Source: Methanothrix sp. (GTDB lineage Archaea > Halobacteriota > Methanosarcinia > Methanotrichales > Methanotrichaceae). Taken from it: 64,000 bases of DNA. The DNA lies in the NCBI RefSeq assembly GCF_024518575.1, contig NZ_JANIHG010000002.1, positions 31,771-95,770 on the forward strand. Reading direction: 5' to 3'. Positions 1 through 8,556 of this stretch are shown here, piece after piece. The notes beneath the pieces were generated by a model. That model saw only the letters and a list, made by a program, of their open reading frames with translations. It had not been told where the DNA came from and searched no databases. Each line of letters begins with the position of its first letter. Within the stretch, counting starts at the first letter, position 1. Position numbers and translations under genes: made by a program.

Positions 1-39
1 GTTTATCCTCTCCCCTATAAGCCCTATCTTGTCTGTCAT
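1..39 (-). CDS. N-terminus of a probable pterin-binding (DHPS/AcsE-like) protein, cut by window edge
   Basis: Only the first 13 codons are inside the window: MTDKIGLIGERIN read from an ATG at 39 leftwards. The IGERIN motif is typical of the first strand of pterin-binding TIM barrels related to dihydropteroate synthase and AcsE/MetH methyltransferases; that is family knowledge applied to a very short stretch. A GGAG lies 13 nt upstream of the ATG, a little far for a ribosome site. Its position just downstream of mptA, on the same strand with an 82-nt gap, fits a pterin-related role. The short length keeps confidence low. Confidence 0.4.
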   Translation of the reverse strand, partial: MTDKIGLIGERIN

Positions 40-121
40 GATCTCATGAAGGCTCCTTTTTCTATTTTGCCCGTAAGCTGCGCATATGGCCTGCTGATGC
101 CATCTCAGTAGGCGATCTCCT

Positions 122-1090
122 CTAAATCTGAGAGGCGCTGCTCGGCTGGATTTCCTGGACCGCGGCGAGCTCCGCCCTCAGCTCCCCCATCTTCGCCACC
201 CTCTCGGCGAACGCATTGTGCCTGTGTATGCTCTCCTCATTTATCTGCTTCAGCGTGACGATCGCGTCATCTGGAAGATCGGTGAATGCTGCGACGACCC
301 TCTGTGCCATCTCCCTGACGCAGTCCTCAACAAACATCGGGTTCATGTGCGCCCTTGATACTACAAGAGCCTCATCAGGGCGCTTCAGGAGCCCGTAAAC
401 CTTCGAGGACATCGACTCCTCTATGATCCTTATTATGCGGTCTATGGAGACGCATTTTCTGTCGCTGACCTCTATCGATATGCTCCCGCGTCCCCGCTGG
501 TTATGCGTGGCCACCGGCACCCTCTCAAGGAAGCTCTCGACCGCATCCTCGCTGAGCCCGAGGTTGAGGAGATCTCTGCGCATCTTCTCCCTGACTATCT
601 CCTGGGCACAGGGGCATGCTGTTGTTCCGATGACTTCAGCGCCGACGAGCTTTTTGATGTGTGGATTCGGGCCGATCGTGGCCCTCGCCTCCGCGAAGAT
701 GTCAACCACCTCCTGGCAGTTCACCTTCGTGGCGGGGGTCTGCCTCTTCACTATATACTCGCTCTTCATCTTCACCTCGGCCCTGGTCGCATACTCATGC
801 CGCTCGAGGAGACGGAGAGCGATCTTGCCGCAGAGCTCCTCTATCTCGTAAACCGGCCTCGAGATCTCCTCCTCGAGAACCTCGTCTATGGCCTCGGTGT
901 TCCTCGAGAGGTTCGCACCCTTCCTGCTCGATGGCAGATCCACAAATACCTCGAAGTTCGATATGAGAACGATTGGCCTCTCGCCACTCCTTTCGACCTT
1001 CACGAGCTTCTTCACTCCCGTCACCCCAACCCTTGTGAGGTTGATAGGGTAAGCAGGGTGACAGGCCTGAACATCCGGCAATCTCTCCAA
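122..1090 (-). CDS. mptA: GTP cyclohydrolase IV, MptA (methanopterin biosynthesis)
   Basis: 322 residues of the GTP cyclohydrolase IV/FolE2 family. MptA is an Fe(II)-dependent enzyme that opens GTP to 7,8-dihydroneopterin 2',3'-cyclic phosphate, the first step towards tetrahydromethanopterin. Seen here: the N-terminal block [19 protein letters not shown], the [16 protein letters not shown] segment near residue 160 with the metal-region cysteine, and the [14 protein letters not shown] block near residue 250; length is normal for the family. The start is TTG, preceded closely by GGAGTGA. It follows the 67-aa acidic ORF by 11 nt, so the two are probably cotranscribed. Confidence 0.93.
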   Translation of the reverse strand: MERLPDVQACHPAYPINLTRVGVTGVKKLVKVERSGERPIVLISNFEVFVDLPSSRKGANLSRNTEAIDEVLEEEISRPVYEIEELCGKIALRLLERHEYATRAEVKMKSEYIVKRQTPATKVNCQEVVDIFAEARATIGPNPHIKKLVGAEVIGTTACPCAQEIVREKMRRDLLNLGLSEDAVESFLERVPVATHNQRGRGSISIEVSDRKCVSIDRIIRIIEESMSSKVYGLLKRPDEALVVSRAHMNPMFVEDCVREMAQRVVAAFTDLPDDAIVTLKQINEESIHRHNAFAERVAKMGELRAELAAVQEIQPSSASQI

Positions 1091-1101
1091 TTCACTCCAC
1101 C

Positions 1102-1305
1102 CTACTCCTCATCCAGGCCGAGCTCGTCCATCAGCAGCAGGAGCCTGTCGACCTCCTCAAGAAGCTCATCGAGCATCTCCGAGATCCGGCAGTCCCTTTC
1201 GTTCATGCCATCAAGAATGGACTCAAGCTCGGCCCGAACACTCTCATCATAGCCTGTGAGCATCAGCTCACGAAGCTGCCTCTCGATATAGTCTGGATCG
1301 TGCAT
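1102..1305 (-). CDS. small acidic predicted helical protein upstream of mptA
   Basis: 67 residues, ATG start with GAGG 8 nt upstream. The sequence is strongly acidic (about one third Asp/Glu) with leucine heptads in the C-terminal half ([20 protein letters not shown]), suggesting an alpha-helical hairpin or short coiled coil. No cysteine pair, signal peptide or membrane segment is visible. It is not a family I recognise. It sits 11 nt before mptA on the same strand, so it is probably the first gene of that transcript. A link to pterin synthesis is only suggested by position. Confidence 0.6.
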   Translation of the reverse strand: MHDPDYIERQLRELMLTGYDESVRAELESILDGMNERDCRISEMLDELLEEVDRLLLLMDELGLDEE

Positions 1306-1398
1306 GTGATTGTCCTCACAGTAAAACCTGAGCCAAAGATATTTGAGCCTTTTCTGATGGATTGAACGAGTGCTGCAAGATCGCAGCTCTGCAATCGA

Positions 1399-2157
1399 TC
1401 ATTCAAATCCCGAAACGAAGCTCCTGATGCAGTATCTCAGATCCCTATGATACCCGCCCTCGAGAACAGCGAACCTGCGCCCGTCACATTCCTCCTCAGA
1501 TGCGTCTCTTATCAGGGAACCGATCTTCCTGTAGTCATCTATATCGAGCATGCCGCCCCAGTCAAGTCGGTAAGTGTCAAATCCAGCTGATACGCATATG
1601 ATATCGTACTCGTGGGATTCGAGCGCCCTCTCCACCTGCTCGATGTATCCGCTGCTCTCGAGCTTTATGTAATCGAAGTTGACGTCAATGGCGCCGATGT
1701 TGACGACGCTCACATCCGGATCCCATCGAAATATGCTCACAGTGCCGTCGCCGAAATGAAGGTCGATGTCAAGGATCAGTGCTTTTCGGAAATGAGGCCT
1801 GATGGCCTTCACAGCTATGGCGATGTTGTTGAAGAAGCACATTCCCCATGAATGATCAGCGGATGCATGATGTCCTGGTGGGCGGATCAGCCCGAAGGCT
1901 GGCTCTCTCAGGGATATCCTCGCGGCTGCAACGGCACCACCTGCTGCAAGAGCCGCAGCCTCGTAGAGCCCTCGCATCCCAACACGCTCAATATGCCCCG
2001 CCGTATGGACCGCCGCGATCTCCTCGTGGCTCGCTGGGGCTGGCTCGAAAAACTCGTACCCTGAGAGCTCCTGAGCTGCAAGCCTGACCCTTTCAGGGTT
2101 CTCAACCGGATTTGTGGGATACCTCTCCTCGAAGCCCCTGCTGTATACAACGATCAT
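1399..2157 (-). CDS. histone deacetylase-superfamily (acetylpolyamine/acetoin-utilisation type) hydrolase
   Basis: 252 residues with the arginase/deacetylase fold signatures: RPPGHHASADHSWGMCFFNN around residues 92-112 (tandem catalytic histidines), LDIDLHFGDGT near residue 148 (Asp-x-His zinc ligands), SAGFDTYRLDWGG near residue 190 and the closing LEGGYH. Members are Zn-dependent amidohydrolases that remove acyl groups from lysines, polyamines or other amines. It is shorter than typical family members (about 300-370 aa), with a compact N-terminus. It stands alone between mptA and an exported protein, so the substrate is unknown. A second, longer family member is encoded at 16329. Confidence 0.85.
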   Translation of the reverse strand: MIVVYSRGFEERYPTNPVENPERVRLAAQELSGYEFFEPAPASHEEIAAVHTAGHIERVGMRGLYEAAALAAGGAVAAARISLREPAFGLIRPPGHHASADHSWGMCFFNNIAIAVKAIRPHFRKALILDIDLHFGDGTVSIFRWDPDVSVVNIGAIDVNFDYIKLESSGYIEQVERALESHEYDIICVSAGFDTYRLDWGGMLDIDDYRKIGSLIRDASEEECDGRRFAVLEGGYHRDLRYCIRSFVSGFE

Positions 2158-2301
2158 CTCTCTTCATCCGCTGGGTGCTCACTGTGCTCAACAGCATATG
2201 ACCTTGCAGTAGAGGCATGCCAGTGAACGCCGGTTCTCAGGAGGCTGCACAGCTAATCCAGGCGGCAATCTCTCTGCTCTGGAGCACAAAAACATCTGGA
2301 C

Positions 2302-2922
2302 TCAGGCGCAGGGGAGCGTCAGCGGCGGATTCTCACCGACCTCAATCTCCTCACGTATGTTGACCTCGCCTATGTAGAGGCCGCCCATGAGCATGTTTGT
2401 CGTCCTGTCTGTTTTGTTGACGAACCTCGCCCCTATCCTGGCAGTGCCGTGGAGATATGAGTTGATCTGGTAGAGCGAGACGTTCTCGCTCTGGTATATG
2501 GTGGTGTCCTTGACGAGATCCCTTATCGATGAGTAGCTCTCTGAGACCACGCTGCCGATATCGTAGTTCTTTGCGCAGAGCGCGTTCTTCAGATCGCTCT
2601 CAGATGGCCCCTCAGAGTAAGGATGGTACTCGAAGTAACCCCACTCGTTGAAGTACATCTCGCTCTCGTCAGATGTGTTGCTGCTCCAGAGGTCGATCGT
2701 CTGCCTCCTTGAGACGGTGCCGCTGCCCCGCGTCCCGACGACGAGCTTCTGTCCCTTGAACCCGTAGTCAGTCTCGTATATCTTTGTCTCGTCCATATAG
2801 CCGTTTACAAAGAGATACGAGTGCTGGGTCAGGGTGCGGTTGCCTCCGCCAGATGCAGGGCCCACACTGAGACATATCAGGACCAGCATAAACACTGAAA
2901 TCACGGCAGTGAGACGCTTCAT
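2302..2922 (-). CDS. exported protein of unknown function
   Basis: About 206 residues from the ATG at 2922, chosen because it gives a clean signal peptide (MKRLTAVISVFMLVLICLSV then GPASGGG) and has AGAGGA upstream; an in-frame ATG at 2967 would add 15 charged residues before the signal. The mature part is rich in Tyr, Ser and Thr, lacks cysteines apart from isolated ones, and has no transmembrane segment or sortase motif. I do not recognise the family. It is divergent from the thioredoxin/CcdA pair across a roughly 170-nt intergenic region that must hold both promoters. Probably an extracytoplasmic or surface protein. Confidence 0.65.
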   Translation of the reverse strand: MKRLTAVISVFMLVLICLSVGPASGGGNRTLTQHSYLFVNGYMDETKIYETDYGFKGQKLVVGTRGSGTVSRRQTIDLWSSNTSDESEMYFNEWGYFEYHPYSEGPSESDLKNALCAKNYDIGSVVSESYSSIRDLVKDTTIYQSENVSLYQINSYLHGTARIGARFVNKTDRTTNMLMGGLYIGEVNIREEIEVGENPPLTLPCA

Positions 2923-3095
2923 GACAGAATCCTCTTTCAGATCTCGTTGGAGTGACATGCGACCCACAGCATCTCCTCGATCTGAAGGAATAGATACTTT
3001 GCGGTCCGCTTCATATCCATATATGTTGAACCGAAATTGATTTATGTAGCTCCACTAAAGCAGTGCTGGTGCGGAGAGACCGCACTGGGGGTCGT

Positions 3096-3611
3096 ATGTT
3101 GAAGCCATACAGCTTGATTGCGGTTCTGCTGATGCTCTCGCTATCAGCGATGGGGGCAGAGCATTCTGTCGGCGCTGGAAAGGACGACTGGTGGATATCG
3201 TATCCTGAGGACAATACAAATGCAGGCGGCTCTGTGAACCATCCAGCGTGGGTTCTGAATGCACTGAAGGAGAGGCCAGTTCTGATTTTCGTTCATCTGA
3301 ACTGCGATTACTGTGCTCCACAGAAGGAGGCGGTTGATAAGGTGATGAAGGATTACTCAGGAGACGTGACGCTATTCGATCTCTCCGGAGATTCTGATGC
3401 GCGGGCTGCTGATGCCAGAGTCTATGATCCGGACGGCGGAAAGGCCCTCGTGCCGCTCACAGTGGTTGTCACACTCGTGAAAGATAATGGCGATGTGAAG
3501 ATCGGATGGCACAGCTCTGAGGATATCACCGGAGAGGACTGGATCAGGTCGTATCTCGACGACGCGATCGCTCTGTACAATGAAAACAGAGATGGCTGGG
3601 CTGGAGCTTGA
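3096..3611 (+). CDS. exported thioredoxin-like protein
   Basis: 171 residues from ATG 3096 (a GTG at 3063 would add 11 residues ahead of the signal peptide). Signal peptide MLKPYSLIAVLLMLSLSAMG is followed by a thioredoxin-fold domain with the redox motif CDYCAPQ near residue 69, where the second cysteine is followed by Ala-Pro, and by the predicted cis-Pro segment around VPLTVVVTL. It probably carries out disulfide exchange outside the membrane. Its TGA overlaps the ATG of the next gene (TGATG), so it is translationally coupled to the CcdA-type protein that would supply it with electrons. Confidence 0.8.
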   Translation: MLKPYSLIAVLLMLSLSAMGAEHSVGAGKDDWWISYPEDNTNAGGSVNHPAWVLNALKERPVLIFVHLNCDYCAPQKEAVDKVMKDYSGDVTLFDLSGDSDARAADARVYDPDGGKALVPLTVVVTLVKDNGDVKIGWHSSEDITGEDWIRSYLDDAIALYNENRDGWAGA

Positions 3612-4864
3612 TGCGTTCGATCATACATTTTTTGGCGATCCTGCTGATCTGCTCTTCCTTCGCTGTGCAGGCGGCACCGGAGAGCAGACAGGGGCCTTCT
3701 ATTCTGTACATCACGAACATAGAGAGCCCGATATGCAGGGAGTGTGAGGAGGTCCTATCCGCGCAGACCGCCGAGATCGCAAGGCTCGCCGCAGAGCACC
3801 CTGATGCGGATATAACCACGATAAACATACGGAAGAATCCATACTCGGCGAACGGCAGCTCCCTCGCCCTTTCATGGTGGGGGGTGAATGTGACATGGCC
3901 CTGGGCAGAGGACTTTCAGCCGTATCCTGCCGCTGGACGGTACATGGACTACTGGTCATCGGGCACGGGCTTCTCGAACCCGACGATAATAATATTGAAT
4001 TCCGATGGGGATGTGGTCAAGGTCTATCGCGTGTATCAAATAGGCAGGGGGCTGATCGACGGCATCCAGAGCTCTGATAAGCTCTATGCTGATCTGATGA
4101 GCGCTGATGGATACAGCCCGGGCTGGCTTTCAGCCTCAAGCTCTGGGAAATCTGCCCTCGGGATGTTCGCGCTCGGGATAATGACATCGCTCTCTCCATG
4201 CTCTGTGGCTCTTCTTGCGGCCCTCTTCTCATACATAATATCGAGAAAGAGGCGTGATGGGAGCGGAGACGATTACAGAGAGGGCCTGGCAATCGGGCTC
4301 TCATTCACAATAGGCATGGCAGCAGTGTTTTTTGTGATCGGTCTCTTCGTATCCCAGCTCGGCATCTTCATGCGCAGCTCCAGGTTCTTCGATCTCGCTG
4401 CTGGCATGCTGCTGATCGTCCTGGGAATAAACAGCATCACCCCTCTGGGCGAGTTCGTGGGCCCGATCTTCAGCTTCAGGAGATCCGGAAAGAGCTACCT
4501 TGAGCGTTTTATCAACATATCCTTAAAGATATTCGAGCGGTCTTCGACCCTTGGCGCGTTCTTCCTCGGAGCTTTCTTCTCTCTGGGATGGGCTCCATGC
4601 GCGATATCGCTTGTGTTTCCAGTGATAATCTGGCTCATCTCACAGGACGTCTCGCCCCTGGGAGGGGGTGTAATGCTCTTCATCTTCGGCCTTGGACACG
4701 GGGTGCCTGTGATCCCGATGGCAGCGCTCTCGAGGTCTGCTGCGGCCAGGATAGCAGACAGATACATATCAGCAGGCAGCTACATCACAAAGATCTTCGG
4801 GATTCTTGTTGTAGTCCTCGGAGTGCTGTTCGCAGCAAGATACTTCGGATATGCGCTGTGGTGA
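3611..4864 (+). CDS. thioredoxin-CcdA fusion, membrane thiol-disulfide transporter
   Basis: 417 residues. Signal peptide (MRSIIHFLAILLICSSFAVQ), then an extracytoplasmic thioredoxin-like domain with ICREC near residue 38, then from about residue 185 a six-helix CcdA/DsbD membrane domain. The two CcdA cysteines are visible in SLSPCSVALLAA and LGWAPCAISLVFP, each preceded by proline. The family moves reducing equivalents from cytoplasmic thioredoxin across the membrane for cytochrome c maturation or rescue of thiol proteins. The fused thioredoxin domain plus the coupled upstream thioredoxin make a complete relay. Start ATG 3611 overlaps the preceding stop; a TTG at 3608 is also in frame. Confidence 0.88.
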   Translation: MRSIIHFLAILLICSSFAVQAAPESRQGPSILYITNIESPICRECEEVLSAQTAEIARLAAEHPDADITTINIRKNPYSANGSSLALSWWGVNVTWPWAEDFQPYPAAGRYMDYWSSGTGFSNPTIIILNSDGDVVKVYRVYQIGRGLIDGIQSSDKLYADLMSADGYSPGWLSASSSGKSALGMFALGIMTSLSPCSVALLAALFSYIISRKRRDGSGDDYREGLAIGLSFTIGMAAVFFVIGLFVSQLGIFMRSSRFFDLAAGMLLIVLGINSITPLGEFVGPIFSFRRSGKSYLERFINISLKIFERSSTLGAFFLGAFFSLGWAPCAISLVFPVIIWLISQDVSPLGGGVMLFIFGLGHGVPVIPMAALSRSAAARIADRYISAGSYITKIFGILVVVLGVLFAARYFGYALW

Positions 4865-4985
4865 TTCCATCTCGCTGCATCTGAAGATCCCGAGAGCTAT
4901 TTTTTAAGGTTATGCGAATGTGAATGCACGCTCTTTTCTATCCCAGCGGGCGATCAGGTAACGCGCTCAGCGCAGAGATCCTGGA

Positions 4986-5738
4986 TCATCGCGGCGAGTT
5001 CCTCGACTGATGCTCCGAGACCGCCCTGGCGATCCGGACGAACTCATCGACACCCAGATCCTCAGGTCTCGCATCGAGGATCGCGGGATCGAGATCCAGC
5101 ATCACATCCTCTGCGATGCCTATTGACGCCAGCGCGTTCTTGACCTTCTTTCTCCTCTTGGTGAATAGATCCCTGCTTATCGAGGAGAACATCGCATCGT
5201 CGACCTGCTCCCTGTCAGCCCTCGGCCTGAGCCTGACAACAGCCGAGCTGACATGCGGCATGGGCCGGAACGCGGACCTGGGCACTGTCTCAAGGATCTC
5301 GACATTTGAGTAGTATGAGACATTCACGCTCAGCCTGCCGTAATCCTTGGTGCCGGGAGAGGCGAGCATTCTGTCCACAAACTCTCTCTGGTACATTAGC
5401 ACCATGAGATCGAAGGGCCTCCCGAGCAGCCTCAGCGTTATCTTTGTCGAGATGTGGTAGGGAAGGTTCGATACGACCTTGTTGTACTCGGGGAGATCCA
5501 CGCGGAGCGCATCGCCCTGGATCACCTCAACGTTGGGGAACCTCTCCTCCACATAGTGGGCGAGATCAGGATCCGCCTCTATCGCATAAACCCTGCCCGC
5601 CCTCGAGGCCAGGAACTCCGTCAGGCTTCCCCTGCCGGGGCCTATCTCCAGTACCCTGTCGGATGACGAGATCTCAGCGTAACCGGCTATCCTCTCCGCG
5701 ATCCCTCTGTCCACCAGAAAATGCTGTCCGGCCTTCAT
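4986..5738 (-). CDS. ksgA: 16S rRNA dimethyladenosine transferase KsgA/Dim1
   Basis: 250 residues. Dimethylates two adjacent adenosines in the helix 45 loop of 16S rRNA with S-adenosylmethionine, a late step in small-subunit assembly. Seen: start MKAGQHFLVDRGIAERI, SAM motif I VLEIGPGRGSLTEFLA (residues 29-44), acidic loop AIEADPD, and catalytic motif IV VSNLPYHIST near residue 88. Length is normal for archaeal members. It is the last gene of the pus10-rpl21e-rpoF-DUF655-ksgA run, 39 nt after DUF655, a conserved archaeal arrangement in which a HemK-type methyltransferase often follows. No HemK is present here. Confidence 0.95.
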   Translation of the reverse strand: MKAGQHFLVDRGIAERIAGYAEISSSDRVLEIGPGRGSLTEFLASRAGRVYAIEADPDLAHYVEERFPNVEVIQGDALRVDLPEYNKVVSNLPYHISTKITLRLLGRPFDLMVLMYQREFVDRMLASPGTKDYGRLSVNVSYYSNVEILETVPRSAFRPMPHVSSAVVRLRPRADREQVDDAMFSSISRDLFTKRRKKVKNALASIGIAEDVMLDLDPAILDARPEDLGVDEFVRIARAVSEHQSRNSPR

Positions 5739-5777
5739 CCCGCCTTCCTCATGAGCAGCATCTGCTGAGCCTGTATT

Positions 5778-6383
5778 TCACGGCCTTCTGCGGGCCTCGA
5801 CAGGCTTCGGCTCCTTCGGCTCTGCTGTGAAGACCCTGTACTTGATCCGGTCGTCCATGAGCTCCTCCTCAATGCGCTTCGCGATGAGCTTCTCAGGGTT
5901 GTGCAGACCCTTTACCCTCTCAGACAGGTCCTTGAAGCTCTTGAAAGGGCCCTTCTTGCGCTCGTTGAGTATCGCCCACATCAGCTTCTTTCCTATGCCT
6001 GGGAGCAGCTCGAGACCGTGCATCCTTGTTGTGATCGGTCCAGCCTCGTTGAAGTACCTGATGAACCTCTCCTCGTTATCGAGCACTATCTTCTGTATCT
6101 CATATCCGAGCTCGAGCTTGGCGCTGTTTGTGAGCTCGTTGTAGCTGATCCTCCTGTTCACGCGCTCGATCACATCGCGTGCTGTCAGGTTCACGCGCTG
6201 CCCGACCGTTGGGACGACCCCTTCCTTTGGGGTCATCTCCATCAGAACGAAGCTTCCTTCACCCACTGCCTGAACAAGCGGACGCTTCTGGTAGCTTGTT
6301 ATGGCCTCCGAGACGTGCCCGTAGGGAAGATAGTCGAGTATCCGGGCTACTGTTTCCCTCTTTGGAGGCCTGGCATCGGGCAA
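5778..6383 (-). CDS. DUF655 putative nucleotide-binding protein
   Basis: 201 residues of the archaeal DUF655 family: an OB-like N-terminal half (EGSFVLMEMTPKEG, QRVNLTARDVIERV) and a C-terminal helix-hairpin-helix region (LELLPGIGKKLMWAILNERK near residue 125), then a basic tail rich in Pro, Lys and Arg. The family is thought to bind RNA or DNA and its gene almost always lies between rpoF and ksgA, as here (7 nt after rpoF), which suggests a role in transcription or ribosome biogenesis. The exact function is not established. Confidence 0.9.
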   Translation of the reverse strand: MPDARPPKRETVARILDYLPYGHVSEAITSYQKRPLVQAVGEGSFVLMEMTPKEGVVPTVGQRVNLTARDVIERVNRRISYNELTNSAKLELGYEIQKIVLDNEERFIRYFNEAGPITTRMHGLELLPGIGKKLMWAILNERKKGPFKSFKDLSERVKGLHNPEKLIAKRIEEELMDDRIKYRVFTAEPKEPKPVEARRRP

Positions 6384-6390
6384 GAGAGAC

Positions 6391-6738
6391 TTACCCCCTG
6401 CGCACTATATCGAGAATCGCGTCCAGCTCTTCCTCTGTCAGCGAGAACTTCTCCTTCGCGTAGATCGCCCTGAGCTCGTCCCTGGTCACAGGCCTGAGGT
6501 CCGCTATCTTCACAGCTATCTCGGGGGTAACCTTCTCAAGAGCCAGGAGAGCTTCCACGAGCCGCCTGCTCTCCTCAGGCGTGCCGTGGGAGAACAGCTC
6601 CGCATGGCGCATGGCCCGCCTGAGCTCGTATCCGAGCTCCTCTGGCTCGCCCGCCCTCTTCTCCCTGATCCCACTGAGGAGTGCGTTCACCTCTGCTATC
6701 GTGAGCAGTTCCTCTTTCAGAACGTCCTTGACTATCAT
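6391..6738 (-). CDS. rpoF: DNA-directed RNA polymerase subunit F (Rpb4)
   Basis: 115 residues, the archaeal Rpb4 homologue that pairs with RpoE (Rpb7) to form the polymerase stalk. The protein is all-helical with an N-terminal part LLTIAEVNALLSGI and the C-terminal HRDC-like part EIAVKIADLRPVTRDELRAI, ending LDAILDIVRRG. It begins 3 nt after the rpl21e stop and is followed 7 nt later by DUF655, the usual archaeal gene order. RpoE is not in this window. Confidence 0.93.
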   Translation of the reverse strand: MIVKDVLKEELLTIAEVNALLSGIREKRAGEPEELGYELRRAMRHAELFSHGTPEESRRLVEALLALEKVTPEIAVKIADLRPVTRDELRAIYAKEKFSLTEEELDAILDIVRRG

Positions 6739-6741
6739 CTT

Positions 6742-7032
6742 CTACTTCTGAGCAGCAAGGTGCTCGGGTAAGGCTATAACGAGCTTCTTTGCGTTCTGAT
6801 CCGGGACCTCCAGCACGTAAGCTCTCCCTCTCCTGCCCACCACAGTTCCGGTCCTGCCATGAAACTTCGGGTGCGGCACTCCTTTGTGTATGCTGGGATC
6901 TATTATTATGTGAACCTTCTCACCAACGGCGAAATCCTGTATCGCCCTGACCACAGGAGAGATTCCCCTCTCCCTGACGCTCTTCTTGAGCTTGTCCCTG
7001 GTGTTCTTACGAAATCCGTGTGACTTGGGCAT
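6742..7032 (-). CDS. rpl21e: 50S ribosomal protein L21e
   Basis: 96 residues starting [15 protein letters not shown], the classic L21e N-terminus; the in-frame codons upstream (MEC.) fall inside the end of pus10 and are not conserved. Central motif [20 protein letters not shown] is an SH3-like barrel core. Binds 23S rRNA in the large subunit. Its first 26 nt overlap the 3' end of pus10, which indicates translational coupling, and rpoF begins 3 nt after its stop. Confidence 0.96.
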   Translation of the reverse strand: MPKSHGFRKNTRDKLKKSVRERGISPVVRAIQDFAVGEKVHIIIDPSIHKGVPHPKFHGRTGTVVGRRGRAYVLEVPDQNAKKLVIALPEHLAAQK

Positions 7033-8365
7033 CGGACACTCCACCTACATCTATTACATCCAGCTCCACGACCCTGGCGTCTGACCCTAGAAGCTCCGCA
7101 AGGCTGGGCCTCGTCCTGCCACCGTCCCCTGATATCAGCTCCTTAACGTAGAGGCCGCTGTCGCAGCGGACGGTTATTTTTGCCATTCGGCCGTTCAGCT
7201 CATCCAGACCGGCGCTGTGCACCGCCCTCCTGCGGACCTTATCCGCCCTTCTGTGAGAGACGCGAGTTGGCGTACGCTGTTCTACAAAACCTACCAATTT
7301 GGACAGGGCGGATTTAAGCTTTTCTTTCTCGACCGGCGCTGAGAGCTCCACAACGGCCTCGTAGGTCTTCTCGAACCTCTCGTTCTTGACGGTCTCGACC
7401 ATCGACTTATCGACAAAAATGAGATCGCTGACCTCGACCTTGCCGCTGCACTCTTTGTTTATCCTGTCCCTGAGCGCATTCAGGTCCAGATCTCTTCTGC
7501 GTGGGCGAACGACCTCGACGACAAAGGGCCGGCCGCTGCCTAGCATCCTGGCATCTATGTCCTCTCTTCCAGCGCCATGAAATACAGTGTCCTCAGCATC
7601 TGCAGCCTCTACAATGGGCCCTCTTATGAGCTCATCAACAGACTCCTGGTACATTCGCCCTGTATTGCCGCACCTCTCGCAGCCCCTCCCGCCGCAGACC
7701 CTGCACGGCCATCTCGTCTGCGGAAATCCGCGCTGGAGTTTCCTGTAACGCCCGTAGATGTAAAGCGGCTGGATCTGGATCTCTATGTGTCCGTCTGAAA
7801 GATGAAGATGAACGACAACCTCAGGGTTGTTGAGATCAGGCTGCTTCCCGCTCTTCAATGCTATTAGCTTCCCAACCTCGCGGTTGATCTCCGACTTCAT
7901 GGGCTCTGCGTATCTAGAACAACCATCAGCGAGCAGAAGCTCCTCGTTCTCAGCAAGAAGGCCGCTCATGAATGTGCCAACCAGAAACCTGCTGCATTCT
8001 ATTCCGCTGAGGGCCTCCACAGCCCTGTCTGCAAGCTCCTCCAGGCGCTCGGGATACATCTGCCCCAGGCAGACCCAGCAGGGCTCAGCCAAATCCTCCA
8101 GGCCGAGCCTGAGCCTCGCCTGCCTGCAGGACGGCGCGAGCGCGCGCAGCATCTCTCCGGACTCTTCGGGATCGCGGAGGTCCGCGCTCATGACCATGAA
8201 CGTCTTTATCGAGCGCCCACGCTCGCTGTTTGTCATGCCCGTCCCCAGCATGGCGAACTGCCTGCCGAAGCAGCTGTCGCATATCGGGCCTAGCCGGAGG
8301 ATCCTCAGGGCAGTCTGGATGATCTCAGATGCAATGCAGTTATCATTTTGATTTTCAGAGGGCAT
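7007..8365 (-). CDS. pus10: tRNA pseudouridine synthase Pus10
   Basis: 452 residues from ATG 8365; the longer in-frame start would run into tRNA-Ser. Pus10 makes pseudouridine 54 and 55 in the T loop of archaeal tRNA, replacing TruB. Seen: an N-terminal zinc/THUMP part with CDSCFGRQF near residue 29 and CWVCLG, then the catalytic part with [16 protein letters not shown] near residue 280, and the cysteine cluster [15 protein letters not shown] that is diagnostic of the family. C-terminal [16 protein letters not shown] is conserved. It heads the rpl21e-rpoF operon and overlaps rpl21e. Confidence 0.95.
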   Translation of the reverse strand: MPSENQNDNCIASEIIQTALRILRLGPICDSCFGRQFAMLGTGMTNSERGRSIKTFMVMSADLRDPEESGEMLRALAPSCRQARLRLGLEDLAEPCWVCLGQMYPERLEELADRAVEALSGIECSRFLVGTFMSGLLAENEELLLADGCSRYAEPMKSEINREVGKLIALKSGKQPDLNNPEVVVHLHLSDGHIEIQIQPLYIYGRYRKLQRGFPQTRWPCRVCGGRGCERCGNTGRMYQESVDELIRGPIVEAADAEDTVFHGAGREDIDARMLGSGRPFVVEVVRPRRRDLDLNALRDRINKECSGKVEVSDLIFVDKSMVETVKNERFEKTYEAVVELSAPVEKEKLKSALSKLVGFVEQRTPTRVSHRRADKVRRRAVHSAGLDELNGRMAKITVRCDSGLYVKELISGDGGRTRPSLAELLGSDARVVELDVIDVGGVSDAQVTRIS

Positions 8366-8397
8366 ATCATCATCTTTTGTTCGGAGAAGTTTGTACA

Positions 8398-8501
8398 CGC
8401 TGAGGGTGAGATTCGAACTCACGCGGTGCAATGCACCACTGGTTAGCCTGTTCCTTACGGAACCTCAAGACCAGCGCCGTAGGCCACTTGGCTACCTCAG
8501 C
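8398..8501 (-). tRNA. tRNA-Ser(TGA) with a 19-nt intron
   Basis: Type II tRNA on the minus strand. Acceptor GCTGAGG (8495-8501) pairs with CCTCAGC, followed by discriminator G, which is the serine identity base. Anticodon stem CTGGT/ACCAG encloses CT-TGA-G; the variable arm is GGTGC-ATT-GCACC and the T arm GTGAG-TTCGAAT-CTCAC. Nineteen extra bases between positions 37 and 38 form a canonical archaeal intron. No CCA is encoded. It lies 32 nt upstream of the pus10 start on the same strand, so a tRNA gene sits directly ahead of a tRNA-modifying enzyme. Confidence 0.93.
8445..8463 (-). other. intron of tRNA-Ser at position 37/38
   Basis: Read on the minus strand the 19-nt insert contains GTTCC-GTAA-GGAAC, a 5-bp stem with a GTAA loop, and removing it restores a 7-nt anticodon loop. 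This is the canonical site for bulge-helix-bulge splicing by the archaeal EndA endonuclease. The boundaries can shift by one or two bases because the flanking bases repeat. Confidence 0.8.
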
Positions 8502-8556
8502 CCATCACATTTTCCGGGCAAGAGGGTATTAATATCTACCGCTTATACATCCGTCC

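Noticed and set aside
503..1252. 249-codon plus-strand frame over mptA
   Set aside because: It is antisense to mptA, low in complexity at its end (Ser-rich) and matches no family, while mptA matches residue by residue.
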